Below are positions 17,372 through 25,515 of a DNA stretch of 64,000 nt, in pieces. The DNA comes from Solihabitans fulvus (GTDB lineage Bacteria; Actinomycetota; Actinomycetes; Mycobacteriales; Pseudonocardiaceae). Position numbers and translations under genes: made by a program. Below the pieces are notes generated by a model. That model saw only the letters and a program-made list of their open reading frames with translations. It was not told the DNA's origin and ran no database searches. The stretch's first letter is position 1, and every line of letters begins with the position of its first letter. The stretch is taken from positions 773 to 64,772 of the forward strand of contig NZ_VUOB01000059.1 in assembly GCF_008386585.1 (NCBI RefSeq). Reading direction: 5' to 3'.

Positions 17372-18550
17372 ATGGCCAGCACCCCGACCGACCAGGACAC
17401 GTTCACCCGGCAGACCGTCGTCTCGCTGCCGGCCGCCGCCGGACCGGACCGCCAGGAACTCCAGCGGGCCATCGACGAGATCGTCGGTTCCGGCTTCGTC
17501 GGGGCGACGCTGCGCGTGCACGACGAGCGGGGCGAGTGGGTCGGCAGCGCCGGGCTGGCCGAGCTTGGCGGGACCGCCAAGCCGCCGACCAACGGGCACT
17601 TCCGGATCGGCAGCAACACCAAGACCTTCACCGCGGCCCTGGTGCTGCGACTGGTGGCCGAGGGCAGGATCGGGCTGGACGTCCCGGCGGCCGACTACCT
17701 GCCCGAGTTCGAGCTGGACCCGCGGATCACGGTGCGGATGCTGTTGCAGCACACCAGCGGGGTGTTCAACCACACCGGCGAGGTCTACGCCGACGGGACG
17801 GTCGTGCTGGGGATCCCCATCCCCTACGGCACCACGGGCAAGGAATGGGTGGACAACCGGTTCGCGACCTACCGGCCCGAGGAGCTGGTGCGGCTGGCGT
17901 TGTCCAAGCCCGCGCGGTTCGAGCCGGGGACGGGCTGGAGCTACTCCAACACCAACTACGTGCTGGTCCGGCTGCTGATCGAGAAGGTCACCGGCCGCTC
18001 GCTCGCCGAGGAGATGCAGCGGCTGATCATCGGGCCGCTCGGGCTGTCGGGCACCGTCGTGCCGGACGCCTCGCCGGAGCTCCCCGAGCCGCACGCCCAC
18101 GTCTACTACCGCTACGAGGACGCCGGCCAGCAGCAGACACTCGACATCACCCGGCACAACCCCTCCTGGGTCTCCACCGGCGGTGACATGATCTCCACCA
18201 CCCAGGACCTGCACACCTTCGTCTCCGCGCTGAACGGCGGCGGGCTCCTGCCGGCCGAGCTGCTCGCCGAGATGCGCACGCCGCACCCGACGGGCATCCC
18301 GAACATGGGCTACGGCCTTGGCGTGTTCGTGCAGGACACCGACAGCGGCGGCACCCTCATCACCCACAACGGCGGCATCGCGGGCTACGCGACGCTGATG
18401 TTCAGCACGCCCGACGGCAGCAGGGCCCTGACCGCCTCGCTGACCTGTGTGGACGACGCCGGCCTGTCCATCGCGGCAGCGCTCCAGAACGCCCAGCAAC
18501 GGCTCGTCGACGAGGTGTTCTCCGCCGGGCAGACCGAGTCGACGGCCTGA
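17372..18550 (+). CDS. Serine hydrolase, beta-lactamase/D-Ala-D-Ala carboxypeptidase fold
   Basis: A 392-residue class C beta-lactamase-like enzyme. Catalytic motifs are S81-N-T-K84, Y191-S-N in GWSYSNTNY, and H332-N-G in THNGG, all with family-typical spacing. No signal peptide or membrane segment is visible at the chosen ATG 17372, so the protein looks cytosolic. That is unusual for a peptidoglycan-acting enzyme and favours an esterase or peptidase role. GAAGGA lies upstream as ribosome site. A MerR gene follows 28 bp downstream on the same strand. Confidence 0.88.
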   Translation: MASTPTDQDTFTRQTVVSLPAAAGPDRQELQRAIDEIVGSGFVGATLRVHDERGEWVGSAGLAELGGTAKPPTNGHFRIGSNTKTFTAALVLRLVAEGRIGLDVPAADYLPEFELDPRITVRMLLQHTSGVFNHTGEVYADGTVVLGIPIPYGTTGKEWVDNRFATYRPEELVRLALSKPARFEPGTGWSYSNTNYVLVRLLIEKVTGRSLAEEMQRLIIGPLGLSGTVVPDASPELPEPHAHVYYRYEDAGQQQTLDITRHNPSWVSTGGDMISTTQDLHTFVSALNGGGLLPAELLAEMRTPHPTGIPNMGYGLGVFVQDTDSGGTLITHNGGIAGYATLMFSTPDGSRALTASLTCVDDAGLSIAAALQNAQQRLVDEVFSAGQTESTA

Positions 18551-18578
18551 ACACCGGCGCACAGGGCAGGCTGATCAG

Positions 18579-19364
18579 ATGACCAACGGAGTCACGATCG
18601 GGCAGGCGGCGGCGTTCGTCGGCGTCACGGTGAAGACGGTGCGGCACTACCACAAGCTCGGCGTGGCCGAGGAGCCCGAACGCGACAGCTCCGGCTACCG
18701 GCGGTACGGATCCGCCGACCTGTTGCGGCTGGTGCGGGTCAGGACGCTGGCCGCCGCCGGGGTGCCGCTGGCCGAGATCGGGCGCCTGCTCGACACCGAC
18801 GCCGCGCCGTTCGCCGCCGCGCTGGCCGACGTCGAGCGGCAGCTCACCGAGCGGATCGAGGAGCTGATCGCACGGCGTGACACGCTGCACCGGCTCGCCG
18901 ACGGCGACCGGGCCCTGCTGCCGGACCACGCCGTGGCGCTGCTGGAGCGGATGCCCGGCCTCGGCTTCACCCCGGACGAGGTGGCGGCGACCAGGGACGG
19001 CTGGGTGCTGGCCAAGGCCCTGGTCCCGGAGGGCTTCGACGAGTACCTCACCGATGTCGAGCACGCCCTCGAGGACACCCGGTTCGTCGCCCTGCTCAGG
19101 CGCGGCGCCGAAGCCGCGGCCTGGGATCCGGACGATCCGCGCATCCCCGAGCTGGCCACCGCCGCGGCCGAGCACTACCTCGCCAACCCCGCGCAGTTGA
19201 AGGTGGTGACCGGCCTCCAGGCCAGGACCGAGGCCGCGACCCGGTACAAGCTGATCGCCCACCACGGCGAGGAACAGGGATCGGCCGCGGCGCGGCTCGG
19301 CGCGCTCGTCGAGGCCAAGCTCCGCGCTGCGGGCGTCCGCCTCCCGAGGCCGGACGCCCACTGA
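18579..19364 (+). CDS. MerR family transcriptional regulator
   Basis: A 261-residue protein. The N-terminal MerR winged helix (TIGQAAAFVGVTVKTVRHYH, then GYRRYGSADLLRL) is followed by a long coiled helix with ADVERQLTERIEELIARRDT. A C-terminal helical domain of about 150 residues resembles drug-binding MerR proteins in length only. No cysteine metal site is evident. It probably controls the serine hydrolase operon of which it is the second gene. A stem-loop at 19401-19437 follows the stop. Confidence 0.88.
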   Translation: MTNGVTIGQAAAFVGVTVKTVRHYHKLGVAEEPERDSSGYRRYGSADLLRLVRVRTLAAAGVPLAEIGRLLDTDAAPFAAALADVERQLTERIEELIARRDTLHRLADGDRALLPDHAVALLERMPGLGFTPDEVAATRDGWVLAKALVPEGFDEYLTDVEHALEDTRFVALLRRGAEAAAWDPDDPRIPELATAAAEHYLANPAQLKVVTGLQARTEAATRYKLIAHHGEEQGSAAARLGALVEAKLRAAGVRLPRPDAH

Positions 19365-19400
19365 CCGCGCCGTGCTCCGGTCCCTCGGATGTCGACCGAA

Positions 19401-19437
19401 CGGAAGCGGTGACGACTCCTCGGCGTCACCGTTTCCG
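19401..19437 (+). terminator. Stem-loop terminator after MerR gene
   Basis: Arms of 14 bases (CGGAAGCGGTGACG and its complement with one G-T wobble) enclose a 9-base loop. No T tract follows. It overlaps the 3' end of the small minus-strand gene. Confidence 0.55.
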
Positions 19438-19551
19438 GTTGAACCACCACGCGCGCAGGCCGACCACGATCGCGGCAAGCAGGCCGGCCGCGACGGCGAT
19501 CTGGCCGATCGGCGAGGACAGGCCCGTCGGGTCGCCTTCGAGCAGCTGCAC
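19426..19551 (-). CDS. 41-residue single-pass membrane protein
   Basis: A small frame from GTG 19551 to TGA at 19426. It encodes 41 residues: a short polar N-terminus (VQLLEGDPTGLSS), a hydrophobic helix (GQIAVAAGLLAAIVVGLRAW) and a basic tail (WFNRKR). A positive-inside tail, codon use matching the neighbours and position just ahead of DUF3046/recA support a real gene. Function is unknown. Confidence 0.6.
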   Translation of the reverse strand: MQLLEGDPTGLSSPIGQIAVAAGLLAAIVVGLRAWWFNRKR

Positions 19552-19588
19552 GCCGTGAGCCTACGCGCGCCACGTAACCTGGACGGCG

Positions 19589-19783
19589 ATGCGCATTACC
19601 GTGTTCAGGCAGAAGCTGGCCGACGAGTTCGGCGACGTGCGGGCCGAGATGCTGGCCCGCGACCACGTGTTCTCCGCCCTCGGCGGCCGCACCGTGGACG
19701 AGGCGCTGGAGGCGGGGCACCCGACGAAGTCGATCTGGCGCGCGGTCTGCGACGCCTTCGACATCCCCGCCGAGCGCCGCTGA
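19589..19783 (+). CDS. DUF3046 family protein
   Basis: A 64-residue protein (MRITVFRQKLADEFGDVRAE, DHVFSALGGRTVDEAL, ending WRAVCDAFDIPAERR) matching the DUF3046 family, a small conserved actinobacterial protein usually encoded near recA. A TAACCT hexamer lies 8 bp upstream of the ATG, compatible with a very short leader. Biochemical role is unknown. Confidence 0.88.
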   Translation: MRITVFRQKLADEFGDVRAEMLARDHVFSALGGRTVDEALEAGHPTKSIWRAVCDAFDIPAERR

Positions 19784-19819
19784 CCAAGCCCGTCCCGACC
19801 GCCGTCCTGGCCGCGCAGC

Positions 19820-20512
19820 TCAGGAGTAGGGGCTGTTCTGGGCCAGCCAGGTCCTGCCCTGTTCCCGCTCGCGTCGGTACAGCTCGCGGCGCGTCTCGAT
19901 GGCCCGGCGCACGGCGTCCTCGTGCACCATCCGCAGCTGTTCGGCCGTCGCGTGCCCCTCGGCCACCGCCAGCTCCGCGTGCGCCAGCTCGTCGATCTCG
20001 GCCATCCGAGCCCGCTCGGCCAGCAGCTCGGGGCTGTGGTCGTCGTAGGGCTCCTCGTGGTGGCGGGCGCGCCAGTACGGGTTGTCCTGCGGCAGCCGGC
20101 CAGCGACCCGCCCGTAGAGGCCGACGAACAGCAGCAGCATGCCGGCGACCAGGCTGAACAGCACGTTCGGCAGCTTGAACGCGAGCAGGTTGAGCGGGCT
20201 GTCCAGCACCGCGAGGTTGACCAGGCCGGAGAGCAGGAAGGCCGCGCCGACGACGCTGGTGGTGGTCGAGGCCACCAAGCCGCCGATGACCGCGGCCACG
20301 ACGAGGCCGAGGCCGACCACCACCGAGATGGTGGACAGCAGGCCGTTGCTGGACAGCCCGAGCACCATGTCGCCGCTGGTGGAGAAGTAGGCGAGCTGGT
20401 TGGCGAAGCCGAGCGCGCCGAAGACCACCAGCCCGAGCCCGAACAGCGCGGCGCCGATCCGGTGCACCCTGTTCAGCGGATGGTTCGGCGGCAGATAGCG
20501 ATCCATCTTCAT
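19820..20512 (-). CDS. DUF4383-type four-helix membrane protein
   Basis: A 230-residue protein with four hydrophobic helices in residues about 18-135 and a long charged cytosolic C-terminal helix rich in Glu and Arg (AEQLRMVHEDAVRRAIETRR). The NHPLNRVHRIGAALFGLGL opening is typical of DUF4383. The ATG at 20512 is preceded by GGAGGT at correct spacing. The longer frame upstream is antisense to recA, recX and GNAT and is not coding. Function is unknown. Confidence 0.83.
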   Translation of the reverse strand: MKMDRYLPPNHPLNRVHRIGAALFGLGLVVFGALGFANQLAYFSTSGDMVLGLSSNGLLSTISVVVGLGLVVAAVIGGLVASTTTSVVGAAFLLSGLVNLAVLDSPLNLLAFKLPNVLFSLVAGMLLLFVGLYGRVAGRLPQDNPYWRARHHEEPYDDHSPELLAERARMAEIDELAHAELAVAEGHATAEQLRMVHEDAVRRAIETRRELYRREREQGRTWLAQNSPYS

Positions 20513-20654
20513 GGCGGCACCTCCGTAGGACGTTCGCGGCCGGCCGGTGCCCGGTTCGCCGCGGTGCCTGTAGGAGTAGTTTCCGTCCGTTGCCCGGCCA
20601 GCGCAGCGCAGGCAAAAATCTCCACCGTAGGGGACCGGTGTGTCACTCCGACGC

Positions 20655-20670
20655 TCGAACACCTGTTCGG
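20655..20670. promoter_or_regulatory. SOS (LexA) box upstream of recA
   Basis: TCGAACACCTGTTCGG matches the actinobacterial/Gram-positive LexA consensus CGAAC-N4-GTTCG. It lies 128 bp upstream of the recA start, followed at once by TAGCAT as a possible -10 element. Confidence 0.88.
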
Positions 20671-20797
20671 GTAGCATCCTGTCCACAACAGGGTCGTCGA
20701 TCCACAGGTCGGCTGTCGGGCGCGGAAATTGTCGGCCCCTCCCCGTAGCGTCGGCCCCGACAAAACACGACGGCTCACTAACCGAGGTGGATTCGAG

Positions 20798-21838
<1,041 letters not shown>

Positions 21839-21844
21839 TCCGTC

Positions 21845-22423
21845 GTGGCGGGTCGTCAGTGGGGCCGTGGCGGCGGCGGTCGCGGTCCCGAATCGGCGCA
21901 GGCGCGCGAGGAGAGCCCGGCCGAGCAGGCGAGCCGGGCCAGGGAGATCTGCTACCAGCAGCTCACCGCCCGGCCGAGAACGCGGGCCGAGCTGCACGAG
22001 GCGTTGCTGCGCAAGGACATCGCCGAGGACGTGGCCGAGCAGGTGCTGGGCCGACTCAACGAGGTCGGCCTGATCGACGACGCCGCGTTCGCCGAGGTGT
22101 GGGTGCGTTCCCGGCACAACCACCAGGGGTTGGCCCGTCGCGCGCTCGCGGCCGAGCTGCGCCGCAAGGGTGTTGCCGACACGTTGGCCGCCGAGGCGGT
22201 CGCGGCGGTGGACGACGAGTCGGAGGAGGAGCGGGCCCGCCAGCTCGTGCGCAAGCGCATGCGTGTCCTCGGCGGGGTCGACGAGACCACCAGGATCCGC
22301 CGGCTGGTCGGAGTGCTGGCCCGCAAGGGCTACTCCGAGGGCATGGCCTTCCGCGTGGTCCGCGACGAACTCCGCAACGCCGACCTGGACGCGGACCAGC
22401 TCGACGGTCCCGCGCTGGACTGA
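21845..22423 (+). CDS. recX: RecA regulatory protein RecX
   Basis: A 192-residue protein with a Gly/Arg-rich N-terminus and three tandem three-helix repeats typical of RecX (CYQQLTARPRTRAELHEALL, RLNEVGLIDDAAFAEVWV, GVADTLAAEAVAAV). It modulates RecA filaments. GTG 21845 lies 6 bp after the recA stop, so the two are co-transcribed. Its final GCTGGACTGA is the first copy of a 22-bp tandem repeat running past the stop. Confidence 0.95.
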   Translation: MAGRQWGRGGGGRGPESAQAREESPAEQASRAREICYQQLTARPRTRAELHEALLRKDIAEDVAEQVLGRLNEVGLIDDAAFAEVWVRSRHNHQGLARRALAAELRRKGVADTLAAEAVAAVDDESEEERARQLVRKRMRVLGGVDETTRIRRLVGVLARKGYSEGMAFRVVRDELRNADLDADQLDGPALD

Positions 22424-22479
22424 GGTCGACCCCGGGCTGGATTGACGCAGGCTTCGCGCTGGACTGACGTCGGCTTCGG
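22414..22479. repeat. Three-copy 22-bp tandem repeat over the recX stop
   Basis: GCTGGA(C/T)TGA recurs at 22414, 22436 and 22458, exactly 22 bp apart, each followed by a diverged GTCG- or CGCAGG-type tail. The first copy contains the recX stop codon. Confidence 0.7.
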
Positions 22480-22570
22480 ACACGCCCAACGACGCCGACT
22501 CGGCCCGGAATCGTATGTACTGCATCACTTCTGGTCTCGCGCAGCCGCGCGCGGGTGTTGGGATCGCCGC

Positions 22571-23089
22571 ATGCACGAGATCGTCCGACTGTCTCCCAAC
22601 GACCTGCTCGACTCGGTCCGTGAGCTGGCCGAGGTGCTGACCGACACCGTCGCAGGGGGCAACTCCCTCGGCTTCCTGGCTCCGCTCGACCCAGCCGCGG
22701 CCGAGGTGTGGTGGGCGGCGCAGGCCCCGGCGATGAAGGACGGCCACCTGCTGGTGCTGGCCGCCAGGGCCGAGGGGCGGATCGTCGGCACCGTGCAGCT
22801 CAAGCGGGGGCAGTTCGCCAACGGCAGGCATCGCGCCGACGTGAACAAGCTGCTGGTGCATCGCAGCGCCAGGGGACAGGGGCTCGGCCGGGCGCTGCTG
22901 GCCGCCGCCGAACGCCTGGCCGCCGAGGAGGGCGTGACGCTGCTCGTGCTGGACACCGAGACCGGCAGCCCGGCTGAGCGGCTCTACCGGGCGAACGGCT
23001 GGACCGAGGTCGGCGTCATCCCCGACTTCGCCGCCGACGCGGCCGGGGTGCTGCGGCCGACCACGATCTTCTACAAGTCCGTCGGCTGA
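22571..23089 (+). CDS. GNAT family N-acetyltransferase
   Basis: A 172-residue acetyltransferase. The acetyl-CoA motif A is LLVHRSARGQGLGRALLAAA, and motif B is AERLYRANGWTEVGVIPDFA. ATG 22571 (MHEIVRLSPNDLL) is chosen because the upstream frame is low-quality sequence around the recX repeats. The substrate is unknown. It is convergent with the intradiol dioxygenase gene across a strong terminator. Confidence 0.9.
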   Translation: MHEIVRLSPNDLLDSVRELAEVLTDTVAGGNSLGFLAPLDPAAAEVWWAAQAPAMKDGHLLVLAARAEGRIVGTVQLKRGQFANGRHRADVNKLLVHRSARGQGLGRALLAAAERLAAEEGVTLLVLDTETGSPAERLYRANGWTEVGVIPDFAADAAGVLRPTTIFYKSVG

Positions 23090-23090
23090 C

Positions 23091-23139
23091 GTCACCGCCG
23101 TGGCGGGCCGGCCGCCGGACGGCCCGCCACGACGGTGAC
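23091..23139. terminator. Bidirectional stem-loop terminator
   Basis: 19-base arms (GTCACCGCCGTGGCGGGCC and complement, one mismatch) flank an 11-base loop. It separates the convergent GNAT and dioxygenase genes. Confidence 0.85.
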
Positions 23140-23146
23140 TTGTCAC

Positions 23147-23794
23147 CTATTTCTTCGCCGCGTCCCAGGAGCTCAGCACGAAGTCGAAGGCGGCCGTCCT
23201 GCCGTTGGGGACTCGCTGAACCGGCATTACCAGCCGCTGGTCGAAATAGGGGTCGGTGTTGTTTCTCGGCTCACCGGGGAAATAGAGCTGAGTGGTCAGC
23301 ACGGACGCGTTCGGGAGCTGCGCCTTGACGTGGATATGCCTGGTCCTGCCGGGATACAGGCCCGGCACGATCGTGGTCAGCGTGAACTTCCCCTGCGCGT
23401 CGGTGTACTGGTGGCCGCGCAGCGTGTAGCCGACGTTGTCGTAGTTGCCGTAGCGATCGGCCTGCCAGAAGTCCAGCAGCGCGCCCTCCGACGGGGCGCA
23501 GTAGACGTCGAACACATAGCCGCTGATCACCAGCTGGGTGCCGGTGACGCCGGGTTCGAGCAGGGAAGCGCGTTCGGGGGAGCCAGGAGTGAAGTAGGGG
23601 CCCTCGATCTCCGGCGGGGTCGGCTCGTCGCCGTCGTGGCAGGCCGGCGTCAGGTCGAGCGGTTTGGTGGCTGCCTGCGCTTTGCGGTCGGACATGCTGC
23701 CGGCCGCGCCGATGAGCACCGGAACCACAGCCGCAGCCGCCAGGCCAGCCTTGAGGAAGGAGGCGCGGCTGAGGCGGTGTTCTTCGTCCGTCAT
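23147..23794 (-). CDS. Exported intradiol dioxygenase-like protein
   Basis: A 215-residue protein of the catechol/protocatechuate intradiol dioxygenase family, which cleaves ortho-diols with non-haem Fe(III). An N-terminal export signal follows LSRASFLKAGLAAAA. It resembles a Tat leader but has only one of the two arginines. The core has GPYFTPGSPER, the Tyr ligand region QADRYGNYDN, and GLYPGRTRHIHVK with the second Tyr, the substrate-contacting Arg and the two His ligands. ATG 23794 is preceded by AGGTGA at 7 bp; a TTG at 23821 would add nine residues. Extracellular members of this group may act on plant phenolics. Confidence 0.85.
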   Translation of the reverse strand: MTDEEHRLSRASFLKAGLAAAAVVPVLIGAAGSMSDRKAQAATKPLDLTPACHDGDEPTPPEIEGPYFTPGSPERASLLEPGVTGTQLVISGYVFDVYCAPSEGALLDFWQADRYGNYDNVGYTLRGHQYTDAQGKFTLTTIVPGLYPGRTRHIHVKAQLPNASVLTTQLYFPGEPRNNTDPYFDQRLVMPVQRVPNGRTAAFDFVLSSWDAAKK

Positions 23795-24034
23795 GACATA
23801 ATCACCTGTCTGAGTAGGCAATTCTTCACTGAATTACTCGTCAGAACTCCTCGGCGACCTGCGCACAGAATGTTGGCAAAGGTGTTGCGAAGTCAAGGGG
23901 AAGGTAAAGAATCACCCATAGGAATCAGTCGCCGGCTACGGACCTGAAGTAACTCCCGAGTTACCTACTCACCTCGGGGTAAGTGTGCTCCGTCGCTGGT
24001 GGGGGCCCCGCCGGGCACCGGCCGATTAGGCTGC

Positions 24035-24730
24035 GTGACCGTGACTACTGGGGGAGCGACCATCGGGGGAGCCGCGCGGCCTGCGCGGCACGTCGTCTGG
24101 GACTGGAACGGCACGCTGCTGGACGACAACCACGCCGTGGTGGCTGCGGTGAACAGCGTCTGCGCGGGTTTCGGCCGGCCGTCGGTGACGTTGGAGCAGT
24201 GGCGGGAAGTCTTCAGTCGACCGCTGGTGGCGTGCTACGAGCGGCTGCTGGAACGGCCCCTCAGCGCCGAGGACTGGGCGACCCTCGACGCGCTGTACCA
24301 CGACGAGTACCGGAACCTGCTGGACACCTGCCGGCTCGCCGACGGGGTGCCGGACCGGCTGCACGACTGGCGGGCGGCCGGGAACACCCAGTCGCTGCTG
24401 TCTATGTGGTTCCACCACGAGCTCGTCCCGCTGGTCACCGAGTTCGGCCTCGCCGACCTGTTCGACCGCATCGACGGACTGCGGGTCGACACCGGCGGCG
24501 GCTCCAAGGCCGAGCACCTCGCCGAGCACCTGACCCAGCTGCGGCTCGACCCGGCGGACGTCGTGCTGGTCGGCGACGTCGTCGACGACGGGCACGCCGC
24601 CGAGCAGGTCGGCGCGGCCTGCGTGCTGGTCAGCACCGGCGTGACCAACCGGGCGACCCTCGAAGCCACCGGCCTCCCCGTGGCCGACTCCATCCCAGCA
24701 GCCCTCACCCTGATCAACCGCATGTCGTGA
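24035..24730 (+). CDS. HAD superfamily phosphatase
   Basis: A 231-residue haloacid dehalogenase hydrolase. Motif I is VVWDWNGTLLDDN, with nucleophile Asp and an Asn at the second acid position, as in one PGPase-like subgroup. Motif III Lys is in GGSKAEHL, and motif IV is VLVGDVVDDGHAA. The substrate is unknown. The start is uncertain between GTG 24035 and GTG 24041. TAGGCT at 24027-24032 suggests a very short or absent leader. A perfect 20-bp-arm hairpin begins at the stop codon. Confidence 0.87.
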   Translation: MTVTTGGATIGGAARPARHVVWDWNGTLLDDNHAVVAAVNSVCAGFGRPSVTLEQWREVFSRPLVACYERLLERPLSAEDWATLDALYHDEYRNLLDTCRLADGVPDRLHDWRAAGNTQSLLSMWFHHELVPLVTEFGLADLFDRIDGLRVDTGGGSKAEHLAEHLTQLRLDPADVVLVGDVVDDGHAAEQVGAACVLVSTGVTNRATLEATGLPVADSIPAALTLINRMS

Positions 24731-24776
24731 AGGGTCCCTTCCTGACGCAAATCCAACGTCAGGAAGGGACCCTTCA
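24728..24776. terminator. Perfect 20-bp-arm terminator hairpin
   Basis: TGAAGGGTCCCTTCCTGACG and its exact complement are separated by nine bases. The stem starts with the HAD stop codon and serves the convergent eda gene as well. Each arm itself contains the palindrome AAGGGTCCCTT. Confidence 0.9.
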
Positions 24777-24785
24777 GGGCGTGCC

Positions 24786-25412
24786 TCAGGCGGTGAGTTC
24801 GGCCGCGGCCTTCGCCAGCGACTCGATGAGGCCGAAGTCGCCGGCCGCCAGCGCCGACTTCGGCGTCAGCCACGAGCCGCCGACGCAGCCGACGTTGGCC
24901 AGCGCGAGGTAGTTCGGCGCGCTCTGCGGCGTGATCCCGCCGGTCGGGCAGAACCGCAGCCCTGGCAGCGGTCCGCCGATGGACTTCAGGAAGTCCACGC
25001 CGCCAGCGGCTTCGGCCGGGAAGAACTTCAACGCGGTGAGCCCGCGCTCGGCCAACCGCATCGCCTCCGACACCGTGCTCGCCCCCGGCAGGAACGGCAG
25101 CCCGGTCGCCTCCACGGCGTCCAGCACCCGGTCGGTGCTGCCCGGCGTCACCAGGAACGCCGCGCCGGCCTTGGCCGCCAGCTCGGCGTGCTCGGGCGCG
25201 GTGACCGTGCCGGCCCCGACCACCATCTCCGGCACCTCGGCGGCCACCCGCTCGATCGCGGCCAGCGCGGCGGGAGTGCGCAGGGTCAGCTCGATCACGC
25301 GGATGCCGCCCCGCAGCAGCGCCTTCGCCAGCGACACCGCCTGATCGGCGTCGTCGAGCACCACGACGGGCACAACGGGGGACAGGTCGAGCAGGTCCGG
25401 TCCGGTCGTCAC
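24786..25412 (-). CDS. eda: KDPG/KHG aldolase
   Basis: A 208-residue class I aldolase that cleaves 2-keto-3-deoxy-6-phosphogluconate to pyruvate and glyceraldehyde-3-phosphate, the last step of the Entner-Doudoroff path. Glu of RVIELTLRTP, VGAGTV, the Schiff-base Lys in ALKFFPAEAAGG, and FCPTGGIT with the phosphate-binding GGxxx follow family order. It lies 103 bp downstream of edd on the same strand. Confidence 0.95.
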   Translation of the reverse strand: MTTGPDLLDLSPVVPVVVLDDADQAVSLAKALLRGGIRVIELTLRTPAALAAIERVAAEVPEMVVGAGTVTAPEHAELAAKAGAAFLVTPGSTDRVLDAVEATGLPFLPGASTVSEAMRLAERGLTALKFFPAEAAGGVDFLKSIGGPLPGLRFCPTGGITPQSAPNYLALANVGCVGGSWLTPKSALAAGDFGLIESLAKAAAELTA

Positions 25413-25515
25413 CGGGCCACCTCCAGGTCGATCAGGTTGATCGGGTTGAACAGGTTAGTCAGGATCATTGTCGCGCGGCGCACGGCGGGTGCGAGCCGCA
25501 GCGGAACGGCGTCGG

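Noticed and set aside
20680..20712. DnaA-like TGTCCACAA and GATCCACAG near the recA promoter
   Set aside because: Only two imperfect matches with no cluster, so chance is an adequate explanation.
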